Source: Gemmatimonadaceae bacterium
GTDB taxonomy: Bacteria; Gemmatimonadota; Gemmatimonadetes; Gemmatimonadales; Gemmatimonadaceae
Assembly (NCBI GenBank): GCA_013820975.1
Contig: JACDHQ010000067.1
Span: 1 to 8,294, forward strand
Direction: 5' to 3'
DNA length: 8,294 bases
Shown here: positions 1-6,932 of the stretch, in pieces
How positions within the stretch are numbered: position 1 is the stretch's first letter
Layout: every line of letters begins with the position of its first letter
Translations under genes and position numbers: made by a program
Notes under the pieces: generated by a model
Databases searched by the model: none
The model's input: the letters and a program-made list of their open reading frames with translations, nothing else
What the model was told of the DNA's origin: nothing

Positions 1-102
1 TACCGATACAAGGGGCCAATCTTTATACAGCATCGCCATGTTGGTGCCTGTTGCTCTTCATCAAGATTGGTCAAGTTTAGCATTGGTCAAGGCCCCCTAT
101 AG
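1..102 (+). pseudogene. Fragment of a bacterial sugar transferase (phosphoglycosyl transferase), truncated by a stop
   Basis: Frame 1 is open from the window edge to a TAG at 100-102 and gives 33 residues. Residues 5-15 read GPIFIQHRHVG and residues 22-26 read RLVKF. Bacterial sugar transferases (Pfam Bac_transf; WcaJ/PglC type) have a segment like GPVFFRQERVG, then about seven residues, then RLYKF, and the spacing here matches exactly. These enzymes place the first sugar-phosphate on undecaprenyl phosphate, which suits the glycan genes nearby. In intact enzymes well over 100 residues follow this motif, but here the frame ends about seven residues later with no recognisable continuation. I read it as a broken gene or recombination scar. 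The match rests on one short motif remembered from the family. The fragment could also be a chance reading frame. Confidence 0.4.
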
Positions 103-103
103 A
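66..103 (+). promoter_or_regulatory. Tandem 10-bp direct repeat next to a possible -10 box
   Basis: ATTGGTCAAG occurs at 66-75 and again at 82-91, a spacing of 16 bp. A -10-like TATAGA follows at 98-103, and the methyltransferase gene starts 52 bases later. TTTAGC at 76-81 is a weak -35 candidate 16 bases from the -10 box. The layout would suit a regulator binding one face of the helix over a promoter. The repeat also lies inside the frame of the sugar-transferase fragment, so it could instead be a duplication left by the event that broke that gene. Confidence 0.25.
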
Positions 104-105
104 CT

Positions 106-135
106 CGCGTATCGCTGCCAATAGTGGCCAACGCG
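106..135 (+). promoter_or_regulatory. Interrupted hairpin in the leader of the methyltransferase gene
   Basis: CGCGT at 106-110 pairs with ACGCG at 131-135, and inside it GCCA at 117-120 pairs with TGGC at 125-128 around a 4-base loop. The hairpin ends 19 bases before the ATG at 155 and could affect mRNA stability or translation. No T-tract follows, so it does not look like an intrinsic terminator. It may be chance. Confidence 0.2.
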
Positions 136-154
136 AGGTAGAAGCGAGCACCTC

Positions 155-862
155 ATGAAAAACCTTCTTAGCGAGCACGCATCAAAATACGAGGAGCTGC
201 ACGGACGATGTAAGTTCTCGTGTGATTACGTAGATTCGCGTGACATCACGAGCAAAGAGGTGCTGGACATTGGTTGCGGCTTTGGTTGGTTCGAGATGTA
301 CGCGTTGCGAGACTCACCTTCCTGCATCGTCGGAATCGAACCGGAAGCGAAAAATCTTCAAGCCGCACGAGAATCCATTCATGACCCGCGCGCAGGATTC
401 CAGGTGGGCAGCGCTCTAGACCTACCCTTCCAGCCCAATAGCTTCGATACCGTTGTTTGCTGGGAAGTACTCGAGCATTTGCCTGTCAGGACTGAGCCCG
501 CTCTCTTTGATGAGGTTTACCGCGTACTTTCTCCTGGTGGCTCGTTCTATCTATCAACTCCATACCGTTCCCTGGTAGGAACAGTAAGCGATCCGGCATG
601 GTGGCTTATCGGGCATCGGCACTACAGGACCGAAGAGCTCATCGCGCTTGCTGAGGGCGCAGGCTTGCGGATACAGTCATCAACGGTCCGAGGTGGCACG
701 TTTCAAGCAATTGGCACTTTGAACATGTATATCGCCAAATGGGTGTTTCGCAGGAAACCGATCTTTCAGAGCTTCTTTGAAGTTCGCGAAGATGCCGAGC
801 ATCAACGTGAGGGGTTCATGACTTTGTTCGTAAAAATGGCCAAGCCCGCCAATGCAGATTGA
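155..862 (+). CDS. Class I SAM-dependent methyltransferase (Methyltransf_11 type)
   Basis: This 235-residue cytoplasmic enzyme transfers a methyl group from S-adenosylmethionine; the acceptor cannot be read from the sequence. Motif I is VLDIGCGFG (36-44), with an acidic residue, E62, after the second strand to hold the ribose. FDTVVCWEVLEHL (97-109) is the motif around strand 4, and VLSPGGSFYLSTPY (124-137) is the strand 5 region. YRTEELIALAEGAGL (157-171) is typical of the C-terminal part of this family. Length is normal and no membrane segment is seen. The ATG at 155 is the first start and has only a weak GAG (146-148) as ribosome site. The gene stands alone and converges on the glycosyltransferase operon. 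In glycan loci such enzymes often methylate sugars or lipid-linked intermediates, but ubiquinone/menaquinone-type or other small-molecule methylation is not excluded. Base composition is lower in GC than its neighbours, which hints at separate acquisition. Confidence 0.9.
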   Translation: MKNLLSEHASKYEELHGRCKFSCDYVDSRDITSKEVLDIGCGFGWFEMYALRDSPSCIVGIEPEAKNLQAARESIHDPRAGFQVGSALDLPFQPNSFDTVVCWEVLEHLPVRTEPALFDEVYRVLSPGGSFYLSTPYRSLVGTVSDPAWWLIGHRHYRTEELIALAEGAGLRIQSSTVRGGTFQAIGTLNMYIAKWVFRRKPIFQSFFEVREDAEHQREGFMTLFVKMAKPANAD

Positions 863-1012
863 GGACTGACTGGCGTTCGACAGTGCCTGGTCACAGTGGG
901 TCGCCCGCCCAATGGTCTCTGCGCGTGGGACGCTCCTCTCGCTGCGATTGGCATCATCGTCTTGAGCGGGGCTCGCTGCGGCTCCCTCCTCCGTCGCCGC
1001 ACGGCGCTGTGC

Positions 1013-2122
1013 TCACGTCCCGCGGCGTCTCGCCAGGGCCTCGGCCACCACGGCGAGTGCCGCAATTCGTTGTCGGCCCGGCGTCTGCTGGCGTGCACTC
1101 TCCAGGGCGCCCTCGTGAAGACGCCACCATAGCGCAGCATCACGTGCCAAGCGGAGCATCGACCGTGCCGCGTCAGCGGCCGTCGGGCGACAGATCAAGC
1201 CGTTCACCCCGTGCCTCGTGGAGTCTCGCAAACCAGGGACGTTGTAAGCGACGCTCGGAGTCCCGACAGCGTGGGCTTCGCTCACGACGATGCCCCAGCC
1301 CTCACGAGACGACGTGACAACGAGCGCGGTCGCGTCGGCGAGCACGTCCCATTTGCGCTCTTCACTGGCGCCGCGTTCTAGACGCGCACCGGGAGTTCGA
1401 GCCACGCTCGCCGCGAGTGCGTCGGCGTACGGTCCGGTTCCACCCCCTATGACGGTGAGTCGAGCTTCCGCTATTTCGCTTCGGACGGTCTCGAACGCAC
1501 GCAACACGTGCTCGAGACGCTTGGAGGGCACGAATCGACCGATCGCCACGAAGTGCGGCGGGCCGTCTACCGAACGCACTCGCGCGACACCGGCCACGAC
1601 GGCGTTGGGAACGATCCGCACGTCTCGAAAACGCAAGCGTTCGAGATCCTCCTTCGTGCTCCGCGAAACAGTAATCGTGGTGGTGTTTCGATAGAGCCGC
1701 AACATCCACGGTTCGAGGAAGGAGGCGACTCCAGCGAGTAGCCAAGGGCCGTGCTGGAACCAGATCTCGCTCGCCAATTGATGGATCAGAAAGAGTCGAC
1801 GACCGCGATATGCGAACTGCGTGAACATCGGGTACCCATTGGCTTGATCGATGACCAAGTCGATCGTCTGCTCGTGACGCCGCAGATAGATTGCGGAAGC
1901 CGCGATGTGGCCCACGCCACGTCCGATGCGCACGATCCGAACACCGTCGGAGACTTCCGTCGCAGGCGCCCCCGCTATGGTTGGTGCCAACCAGGTGACG
2001 CTCATACCGGAGGAAACTAGGCTTGAAGCCAACTGCGCCGTGTAGCGCTCAGCGCCACCTGCCCTCGGATGACGCGGATCGCGCCAACTGACCATTACGA
2101 TGTGGGCTCGTTGCCGATTCAT
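1013..2122 (-). CDS. GT4-type glycosyltransferase (GT-B fold)
   Basis: This 369-residue retaining glycosyltransferase should move a sugar from a nucleotide donor onto a glycan or lipid-linked acceptor on the cytoplasmic side. The N-terminal acceptor domain carries the glycine-rich turn PRAGGAERY (19-27), usual in GT4 proteins. The C-terminal donor domain starts near FVAIGRFVPSKRLEHVLRAF (191-210), followed by LTVIGGGTG (222-230). It has the EX7E signature, E274 and E282 in REGWGIVVSE, and then GTPSVAYNVPGLRDSTRHGVNGL (287-309). No signal peptide or membrane span is seen. The ATG at 2120-2122 is chosen because it overlaps the stop of the upstream membrane-protein gene as ATGA and because homology begins right after it. 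The longer open frame upstream of this ATG is arginine-rich and is a shadow of the neighbouring gene. It is the last gene of the four-gene run. Sugar and acceptor are unknown. Confidence 0.92.
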   Translation of the reverse strand: MNRQRAHIVMVSWRDPRHPRAGGAERYTAQLASSLVSSGMSVTWLAPTIAGAPATEVSDGVRIVRIGRGVGHIAASAIYLRRHEQTIDLVIDQANGYPMFTQFAYRGRRLFLIHQLASEIWFQHGPWLLAGVASFLEPWMLRLYRNTTTITVSRSTKEDLERLRFRDVRIVPNAVVAGVARVRSVDGPPHFVAIGRFVPSKRLEHVLRAFETVRSEIAEARLTVIGGGTGPYADALAASVARTPGARLERGASEERKWDVLADATALVVTSSREGWGIVVSEAHAVGTPSVAYNVPGLRDSTRHGVNGLICRPTAADAARSMLRLARDAALWWRLHEGALESARQQTPGRQRIAALAVVAEALARRRGT

Positions 2123-5100
2123 CGTTTGATCTCGCCCACCGTCCGGACGACACCAATCGCGATCAGAACGAGAGCACTCAAAGCGCTCAATAGAAGCGTC
2201 GAGCTTCCGAGGCGAATCCACGGGTTGTGGATTTCCAATGGGCCGCACAGCGCCGGCGGAAGCCACGCGCCGGCCATCAAGCCGTCGACGACGACGATGT
2301 CGACGGCTGCTTTCCCCACGGTGCCACGCATGCCGTCGACGTAGCGAGTGCCGGACCGTACCAGTCGCCAGGAATCCGGGCACGAAGAATCGAGTATCCT
2401 CTCTCGCTCACGTCCGCTCGACTCGGATTCGGCAACTGGTTTCGTGCGGGCCGCTGCCTCACGGCGGATGCGCAAGAAGAGAGTCTCAACGGGAACTCCG
2501 TCTTCGAATTCGAAGCGTACGTCGTCCCCTGTCTCAACGGTGACGGCACCTCCAGAACCAAGATCGACGGCGGGCCCATCGTTGATCCGCACAGACGCGT
2601 CGAATCCTCCATCACCTACCAACGAGAGCGTGCCGGGTGCGTCGATACGCACCCGCACGTCGCAGTCGGGCACACCGACGATTCGCACTTCCTTCACGCT
2701 CGCCGCCGCCGCCGTTTGCCCAGAATCTGCGGCTGGCAGAAGCCGGAGGAGCGTCGCCGGCACCGCCGCGCCAGCGGGGGCGGCGGCGAACGATGAAGCA
2801 CGTACCGCTATTCGTACGACGCGCTCTCCACGCCACCAGGGCATGACCCTCCCGAGGAGCACCCACACGCCGTCTGCGACCGTCCAGAGTTCCAACATGT
2901 CGTCGTCGCCGGCGACGCCGTCGATACGCAGTTCGATGAACGCGACTTGGTGCCACGTGAGACCGCTAGAGAGGGCTACGTCAGTCGGGAGGGGCGAGGG
3001 TAGCGTCGCGAAGTCGCTCCGCAAATCGTGGTCGGTACTGAATGCTCGTGTGCGACAGGCTTCCGGGACGGGCCACAACCAGGTGACGTCGAGACCAGCC
3101 AGTCGCTCACGGGCCCGCTCGAGTTCGTCGGTACCGATGAGAACTACGTGGGCGACGACATTGCTGCCGTCTCGGTTGCGTAGCTCGATCGCGACGTCTC
3201 GCGCCTCGTCGATCGTCACGACCCCGAGATCGTGCCACGCCATCGCCGCCGTAGGTTGCGACAGATCGATCCTTCGCACCTCGACGTCGCCGGGACCGAC
3301 GGTGACGTCGACGACACCAGCGTCGGGCCCTTCGTACCCACGAAGCAGCAACCGGTACTCTCCAAGCGGTACGTATCGTGAAGCCGTGAGTAGGGCGCCG
3401 GCACGAGACGTGCTCACGACGCCCCCGACCCCGCGTGGCGCAGGTCCGTGCCGCTGCGCGAGCTGAGGCCACCATGCCGTCGCGGTCTCGTCGAAGCGTG
3501 ACCATCGCTCACCGGGCGCGGTATGGGGAGCCGCCGCAGCGAGGTCGAATGAGAGAATGTCGGCTCCGAAGAGGAGTCTCACATCGTCTCCGGGCAACGC
3601 GATCACCTCCGCCAGCGAGGCGTGGTCGGCATCGACGAGTGCCAGTTCTTCAGGCCCGAATCCGGCGCTCGCCACGACCGCTGCCGCAATCGGCCGGTGC
3701 GTCAGTGCCGCGCGCTCGACCGTCGTCACTGACTTCGGCAGCGGGCCCAGATCGTAGATCGTGAAGGGATCATCGGTATGCGCCACCGGCAGATCGAGAC
3801 GGAGCAACGCGATGGAACGCGCTACCACACGTGTATCGAACGCACCTGGGGGTTGAAGACGGATCGGCATGACATCGCGATGATGGGCCAACCACCGAAG
3901 GTGCCAGCGTTGGGCCAAGCCTCGCGGATCGCCCAAGGTGTCGCCGATGAGTGCCCCTGAATCGAACGCCTGAAATGCGGTCGTCGCGCGAACGTCGTAG
4001 GCGTATGGCGAAAGGACGGGCACCGGACTGCTGAGCGAGAGCACCTCCGGCACGAGCTGGTCTCCGTTCCAGAAGGTGAGTGATCCGAAGTAGCCCGGGA
4101 GCCAGATCGTACGCTCCCCTCGGTCCGCCAACCAATCGAACGTACCGTCGAGCGAAGCAGGCATCGAATGTGCGCGGTATGCGCTGGCGACGTACGCCTC
4201 GGTCCGAGGAACGGCGACTAAGAGGTACGTGACCACGAGCGACCCGGCGAGCAACCGCGCCAAGCCCATTCGCTCGCCCCTGCGGCCGCTCGGAACCAGG
4301 GCCACCAAAAGCAACATCATGGCCGCGAGCGCACCCACGGCCTTGTTCGGATCGCGGAACAACCAACCGAAGCGATCAGCGAACGGTCCCTCGATCGTAA
4401 ACGCGCCGATCCACCACGGCACGTTCGTCCCGACGGCCATCAGCAGGAATACGCTAGCGAGAAGCGTCAGGACCAGAACCTCGGGTCGAGGTCGTACCCA
4501 AGCCAGCAATGCGGCCAAGGCCAATGCGATGCCCGCCCATCCCGCCCGCCCTGGATCAGGGAGGAATCCCAGTGGCCACCAGTAGCCCTCCAATCTGGCC
4601 ACCGCAGCGAAATCGGCCGAGCGGGAAAAGGTCTCGAGCATTTCCCAAGTGACACGACTCGGAACCAGGTCGTAACCGCTCATGAACACCGCGACGGGAC
4701 CGATCCAATACACGTTGACCGCGAAGTACCATGTGGCAACTGCGAGCCCGCTCTGAAGTGCACTCCAAGATGGGCGTGCCGCGATGGCCGCAACCGACAA
4801 TGCCCATAGTGCCACCGCGCCGTGCGGTGTGGTGGAGCCGAGGCTCAGAAGTGCGACCAGTCCAACCGTTCTCCAAGGACTGGCAGGTCGCCACCAAGAC
4901 GCGATGACGAGCGGTAGTGCGGCATACGCTTGGAGGAGGAACACGTGTTGCACGCGAATCGCGAGCCACGGGTTCGCACCATACGCTATCGCGAGCAACA
5001 GTGCCGATGTCGGGCCCGCTCCCAGCCAACGCGTTGCCACGTACATGGCAAGTGCCGCACCGAAGATCGAGACGAGCAGCCAGGCACGTTGCACGGTGAC

Positions 5101-5376
5101 AGGATCGCCGAGGAGCAGCGAAGGGAGAACGAACGCCGCACGATCGATCGTCTCGACGTTCGGGAACTCCAGCATCGGATTCCAGAACGTTGCAAAAGTC
5201 GCGATCAGTGCCTCGCGACGTAACGGGACGAACAGGTCGCCGGCGACGATCGCACCGTCGCCGAGCATGAGCGGGCGCCACACCCACAGAAGGACGGCGA
5301 CAAGGGCCGCCACGGCGGCTACTTCGGAACAGACCCGGCACGAAGCACCGGGTCGCACGAGCGGCCCCCTCTTCAA
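2119..5376 (-). CDS. Large membrane protein with GT-C-like glycosyltransferase topology and an exported beta-rich region
   Basis: The product has 1085 residues. About ten hydrophobic segments lie in the first 390 residues (near 17-36, 98-118, 122-160, 170-200, 210-232, 280-294, 298-318, 345-362 and 373-390). About 660 mostly soluble residues follow, then one final span near 1056-1077. The first predicted outer loop holds acidic residues D40 and D47 in LGDGAIVAGDLFVPL. A late loop has RFGWLFRDPNKAV (335-347). This arrangement resembles large GT-C-like proteins of the AftD/YfhO/6-pyruvoyl-tetrahydropterin-synthase-related type, which use lipid-phosphate sugars outside the membrane. Residues 670-750 and 800-970 look like beta-sandwich domains, perhaps carbohydrate-binding. 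The start is TTG (5374-5376), overlapping the previous stop as TTGA. A GTG at 5356-5358 with GAGG nine bases upstream is an alternative and would give 1079 residues. The coding call is sure; the enzymatic role is inferred from topology and neighbours. Confidence 0.85.
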   Translation of the reverse strand: MKRGPLVRPGASCRVCSEVAAVAALVAVLLWVWRPLMLGDGAIVAGDLFVPLRREALIATFATFWNPMLEFPNVETIDRAAFVLPSLLLGDPVTVQRAWLLVSIFGAALAMYVATRWLGAGPTSALLLAIAYGANPWLAIRVQHVFLLQAYAALPLVIASWWRPASPWRTVGLVALLSLGSTTPHGAVALWALSVAAIAARPSWSALQSGLAVATWYFAVNVYWIGPVAVFMSGYDLVPSRVTWEMLETFSRSADFAAVARLEGYWWPLGFLPDPGRAGWAGIALALAALLAWVRPRPEVLVLTLLASVFLLMAVGTNVPWWIGAFTIEGPFADRFGWLFRDPNKAVGALAAMMLLLVALVPSGRRGERMGLARLLAGSLVVTYLLVAVPRTEAYVASAYRAHSMPASLDGTFDWLADRGERTIWLPGYFGSLTFWNGDQLVPEVLSLSSPVPVLSPYAYDVRATTAFQAFDSGALIGDTLGDPRGLAQRWHLRWLAHHRDVMPIRLQPPGAFDTRVVARSIALLRLDLPVAHTDDPFTIYDLGPLPKSVTTVERAALTHRPIAAAVVASAGFGPEELALVDADHASLAEVIALPGDDVRLLFGADILSFDLAAAAPHTAPGERWSRFDETATAWWPQLAQRHGPAPRGVGGVVSTSRAGALLTASRYVPLGEYRLLLRGYEGPDAGVVDVTVGPGDVEVRRIDLSQPTAAMAWHDLGVVTIDEARDVAIELRNRDGSNVVAHVVLIGTDELERARERLAGLDVTWLWPVPEACRTRAFSTDHDLRSDFATLPSPLPTDVALSSGLTWHQVAFIELRIDGVAGDDDMLELWTVADGVWVLLGRVMPWWRGERVVRIAVRASSFAAAPAGAAVPATLLRLLPAADSGQTAAAASVKEVRIVGVPDCDVRVRIDAPGTLSLVGDGGFDASVRINDGPAVDLGSGGAVTVETGDDVRFEFEDGVPVETLFLRIRREAAARTKPVAESESSGRERERILDSSCPDSWRLVRSGTRYVDGMRGTVGKAAVDIVVVDGLMAGAWLPPALCGPLEIHNPWIRLGSSTLLLSALSALVLIAIGVVRTVGEIKR

Positions 5377-5990
5377 TCCGCTTGGCGCGAGAGGGCGTCG
5401 AGGCCGATGGCCGTCATGAGCGCGGCACCCGCACGCGTCAGCGGCGCACCGGGATTTCCGGCAATCAACGCCGGATACTGCTCGTCGAGACTTGCAGCAA
5501 CCTCAGCTCCAAGGCCAGCTTCCACCTCGACCACAGTGATGATCAGGCCACGGAACGTGCCCACATCGACCAGATCTGCTGGTTGTAAATCGGTACCCGT
5601 CAAAACCGTGAGGACACCGAACGCCGCCTCCGCCGGCACCGGATACTGAGCAGCAGCGCGGGGCGCAAACGCATTCACGATCATGAAGGCCGCGGTAGCG
5701 GCGTCGAGGAGTACGTTCGGCAACGCCAGCATCTCGCTCGTCAGCGGGTACACGCCGAGCACGACGAGCTGCATGATCGCTTCACGTGTGATTGGCGGCG
5801 CGTCCTCGATGTCGAGGATCGTCGGTGGGTCCTCCCCGATGTCGGGAAGCACCGGGAACGCCAACTGCGGTTCACTCGCGAGCGGCGCCTGCGCGGACGC
5901 CGGTGCGACGACTACCACGCACATGAGCACGAGACTCAACACCTTCACGATGCACCGTCTCGTGTGGGAATCGAATATCGACTGGATCAT
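5373..5990 (-). CDS. Exported protein of unknown function with three SLH-like helical repeats
   Basis: This 205-residue protein is not one I recognise. It starts with a signal peptide: basic residues R11, R12 and K16, a hydrophobic core at 17-29, and an Ala-x-Ala site with likely cleavage after A33 (APASA|QA). A short proline- and acid-rich linker (35-66) follows, then an alanine-rich, mainly helical body. Three segments share a pattern: LLDAATAAFMIV (94-105), LVDVGTFRGLII (140-151) and LTRAGAALMTAI (184-195), spaced 46 and 44 residues apart. The third is like the end of an SLH repeat (compare LTRYQAALLL). AIMQLVVLGV (71-80) resembles an SLH start. The ATG at 5988-5990 overlaps the upstream stop as ATGA and has AGAGGA nine bases before it. 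A GTG at 5946-5948 would give a shorter signal peptide. Sitting between a GT2 and the GT-C-like gene, it may assist or anchor extracellular glycan assembly; this is inference. Confidence 0.82.
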   Translation of the reverse strand: MIQSIFDSHTRRCIVKVLSLVLMCVVVVAPASAQAPLASEPQLAFPVLPDIGEDPPTILDIEDAPPITREAIMQLVVLGVYPLTSEMLALPNVLLDAATAAFMIVNAFAPRAAAQYPVPAEAAFGVLTVLTGTDLQPADLVDVGTFRGLIITVVEVEAGLGAEVAASLDEQYPALIAGNPGAPLTRAGAALMTAIGLDALSRQAD

Positions 5991-6796
5991 ATGACCACAT
6001 CCTCTATCGGCGCCGAGCTCGCACGTGCTGCGTGCCTTCCGTTCGAGGCAGCCGGCCTGACAGGCATGGACCGCGAAACACCGAACCTCCACCAGAGCCG
6101 AGATAACGCGAGCGCTTCGTGTACTCCGTTCGCGAATCCTATACGGCACGGGCGAACGACCGTCGTAGTCACCTCCACGTTAGCGATCGGTAGGCGCCGC
6201 TGATTCGCGCGCATCAACAACTCGAGGTCGAACAGAAAACCCTCCTCCCGGCATGCCCTCACGTCATGCGCGACATCGCCCCGGACGAATGCCTTGGCTC
6301 CGGCCTGACTTTCTGATACGGGGAGACGAAACGCCGTGTGCGCTAGCAACGACAGGAGCGCCGATCCGATTCGCCGGAGCGCAGGCCGTGGCGAGTTCCA
6401 TCGTCGGCGGCCGACCACGACACTCACCCCGCGCTCGGCATGCTGCAAGAGCGGGATCACGTCCGCTACCGCGATCTCGCCGTCGGCATCGATGAAGGCC
6501 ACGTAGGTACCTCGACTCACTTCGAAGCCGCGTCGAAGCGCGTAGCCCTTTCCCCGATTGCGGGCGGAGGTCACGACCGTACAGCGATCGACGACCTCAG
6601 CGACGGCCATCGCCGCCTCGAACGTCCCGTCGCTGCTCCCATCGTCCACGACGATGATCTCATAGTCTCCCGGCCACGTGTCCTCGAGGTGAGTTGCCAG
6701 CGCCAGCATGGTCGCCGCTACGTGCATCTCCTCATTGAACGCCGGCACGACCACACTGACGTGGGGTCGAGCATGCTGCGTCCCAATCGGATCCAT
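5987..6796 (-). CDS. GT2 glycosyltransferase resembling polyprenyl/dolichyl-phosphate-glucose synthases
   Basis: This 269-residue GT-A fold enzyme probably links a sugar from a nucleotide donor to a polyprenyl phosphate. The N-terminal VVPAFNEE (16-23), VDDGSSDGT (50-58) and the metal-binding DADGE (103-107) are standard GT2 motifs. RNRGKGYALRRGF (79-91), SQAGAKAF (163-170) and GFLFDLELL (186-194) recall the Alg5/DPG-synthase branch (families with TQCGFKxF and GFxFDxEL). No clear transmembrane segment is seen, so it is likely cytosolic or peripheral. The ATG at 6794-6796 lies 12 residues before the first conserved strand. The upstream extension to an ATG at 6941-6943 is arginine- and proline-rich and would overlap the neighbouring gene, so it was left out. 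The ribosome site before 6796 is weak. The last codons overlap the next gene as ATGA. Product sugar and lipid are inferred from family resemblance only; a GT2 that adds sugar directly to a glycan is possible. Confidence 0.9.
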   Translation of the reverse strand: MDPIGTQHARPHVSVVVPAFNEEMHVAATMLALATHLEDTWPGDYEIIVVDDGSSDGTFEAAMAVAEVVDRCTVVTSARNRGKGYALRRGFEVSRGTYVAFIDADGEIAVADVIPLLQHAERGVSVVVGRRRWNSPRPALRRIGSALLSLLAHTAFRLPVSESQAGAKAFVRGDVAHDVRACREEGFLFDLELLMRANQRRLPIANVEVTTTVVRPCRIGFANGVHEALALSRLWWRFGVSRSMPVRPAASNGRHAARASSAPIEDVVI

Positions 6797-6932
6797 GGGG
6801 CACTCTAAAGGCACATGCAGCGGTAGCCTGCTTTCAGCGCACACGATGGCAGACGACGCACGGGGCCGAAGCGATATCACCGAGCGAAACGGCGCAGGTA
6901 GACGTCCCGGAGATACCGGTCGTCGCCCCGCG

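Noticed and set aside
1..83. Divergent - strand ORF start (ATG at 81-83, open to the window edge) with AGGGGG nine bases upstream
   Set aside because: The 27 residues show no known motif, and the opposite strand shows sugar-transferase motifs in the same stretch; it is probably a shadow.
863..1012. Intrinsic terminator between the convergent methyltransferase and GT4 genes
   Set aside because: Only short GC stems (for example GCGGC with GCCGC) without a T-tract on either strand were found; no terminator can be supported.
2123..2383. N-terminal extension of the GT4 glycosyltransferase to an upstream start
   Set aside because: The 87 extra residues are arginine-rich, show no family similarity and lie inside the C-terminal coding part of the membrane protein gene. 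The ATGA overlap at 2119-2122 supports the shorter form.
2348..3466. Long + strand ORF opposite the membrane protein gene
   Set aside because: The product is Ser/Arg/Thr-rich low-complexity sequence without domains, typical of an antisense shadow in GC-rich DNA.
5991..6149. 53-residue extension of the small exported protein
   Set aside because: It would place a Cys/Arg-rich stretch before a clear signal peptide and overlaps the GT2 gene.
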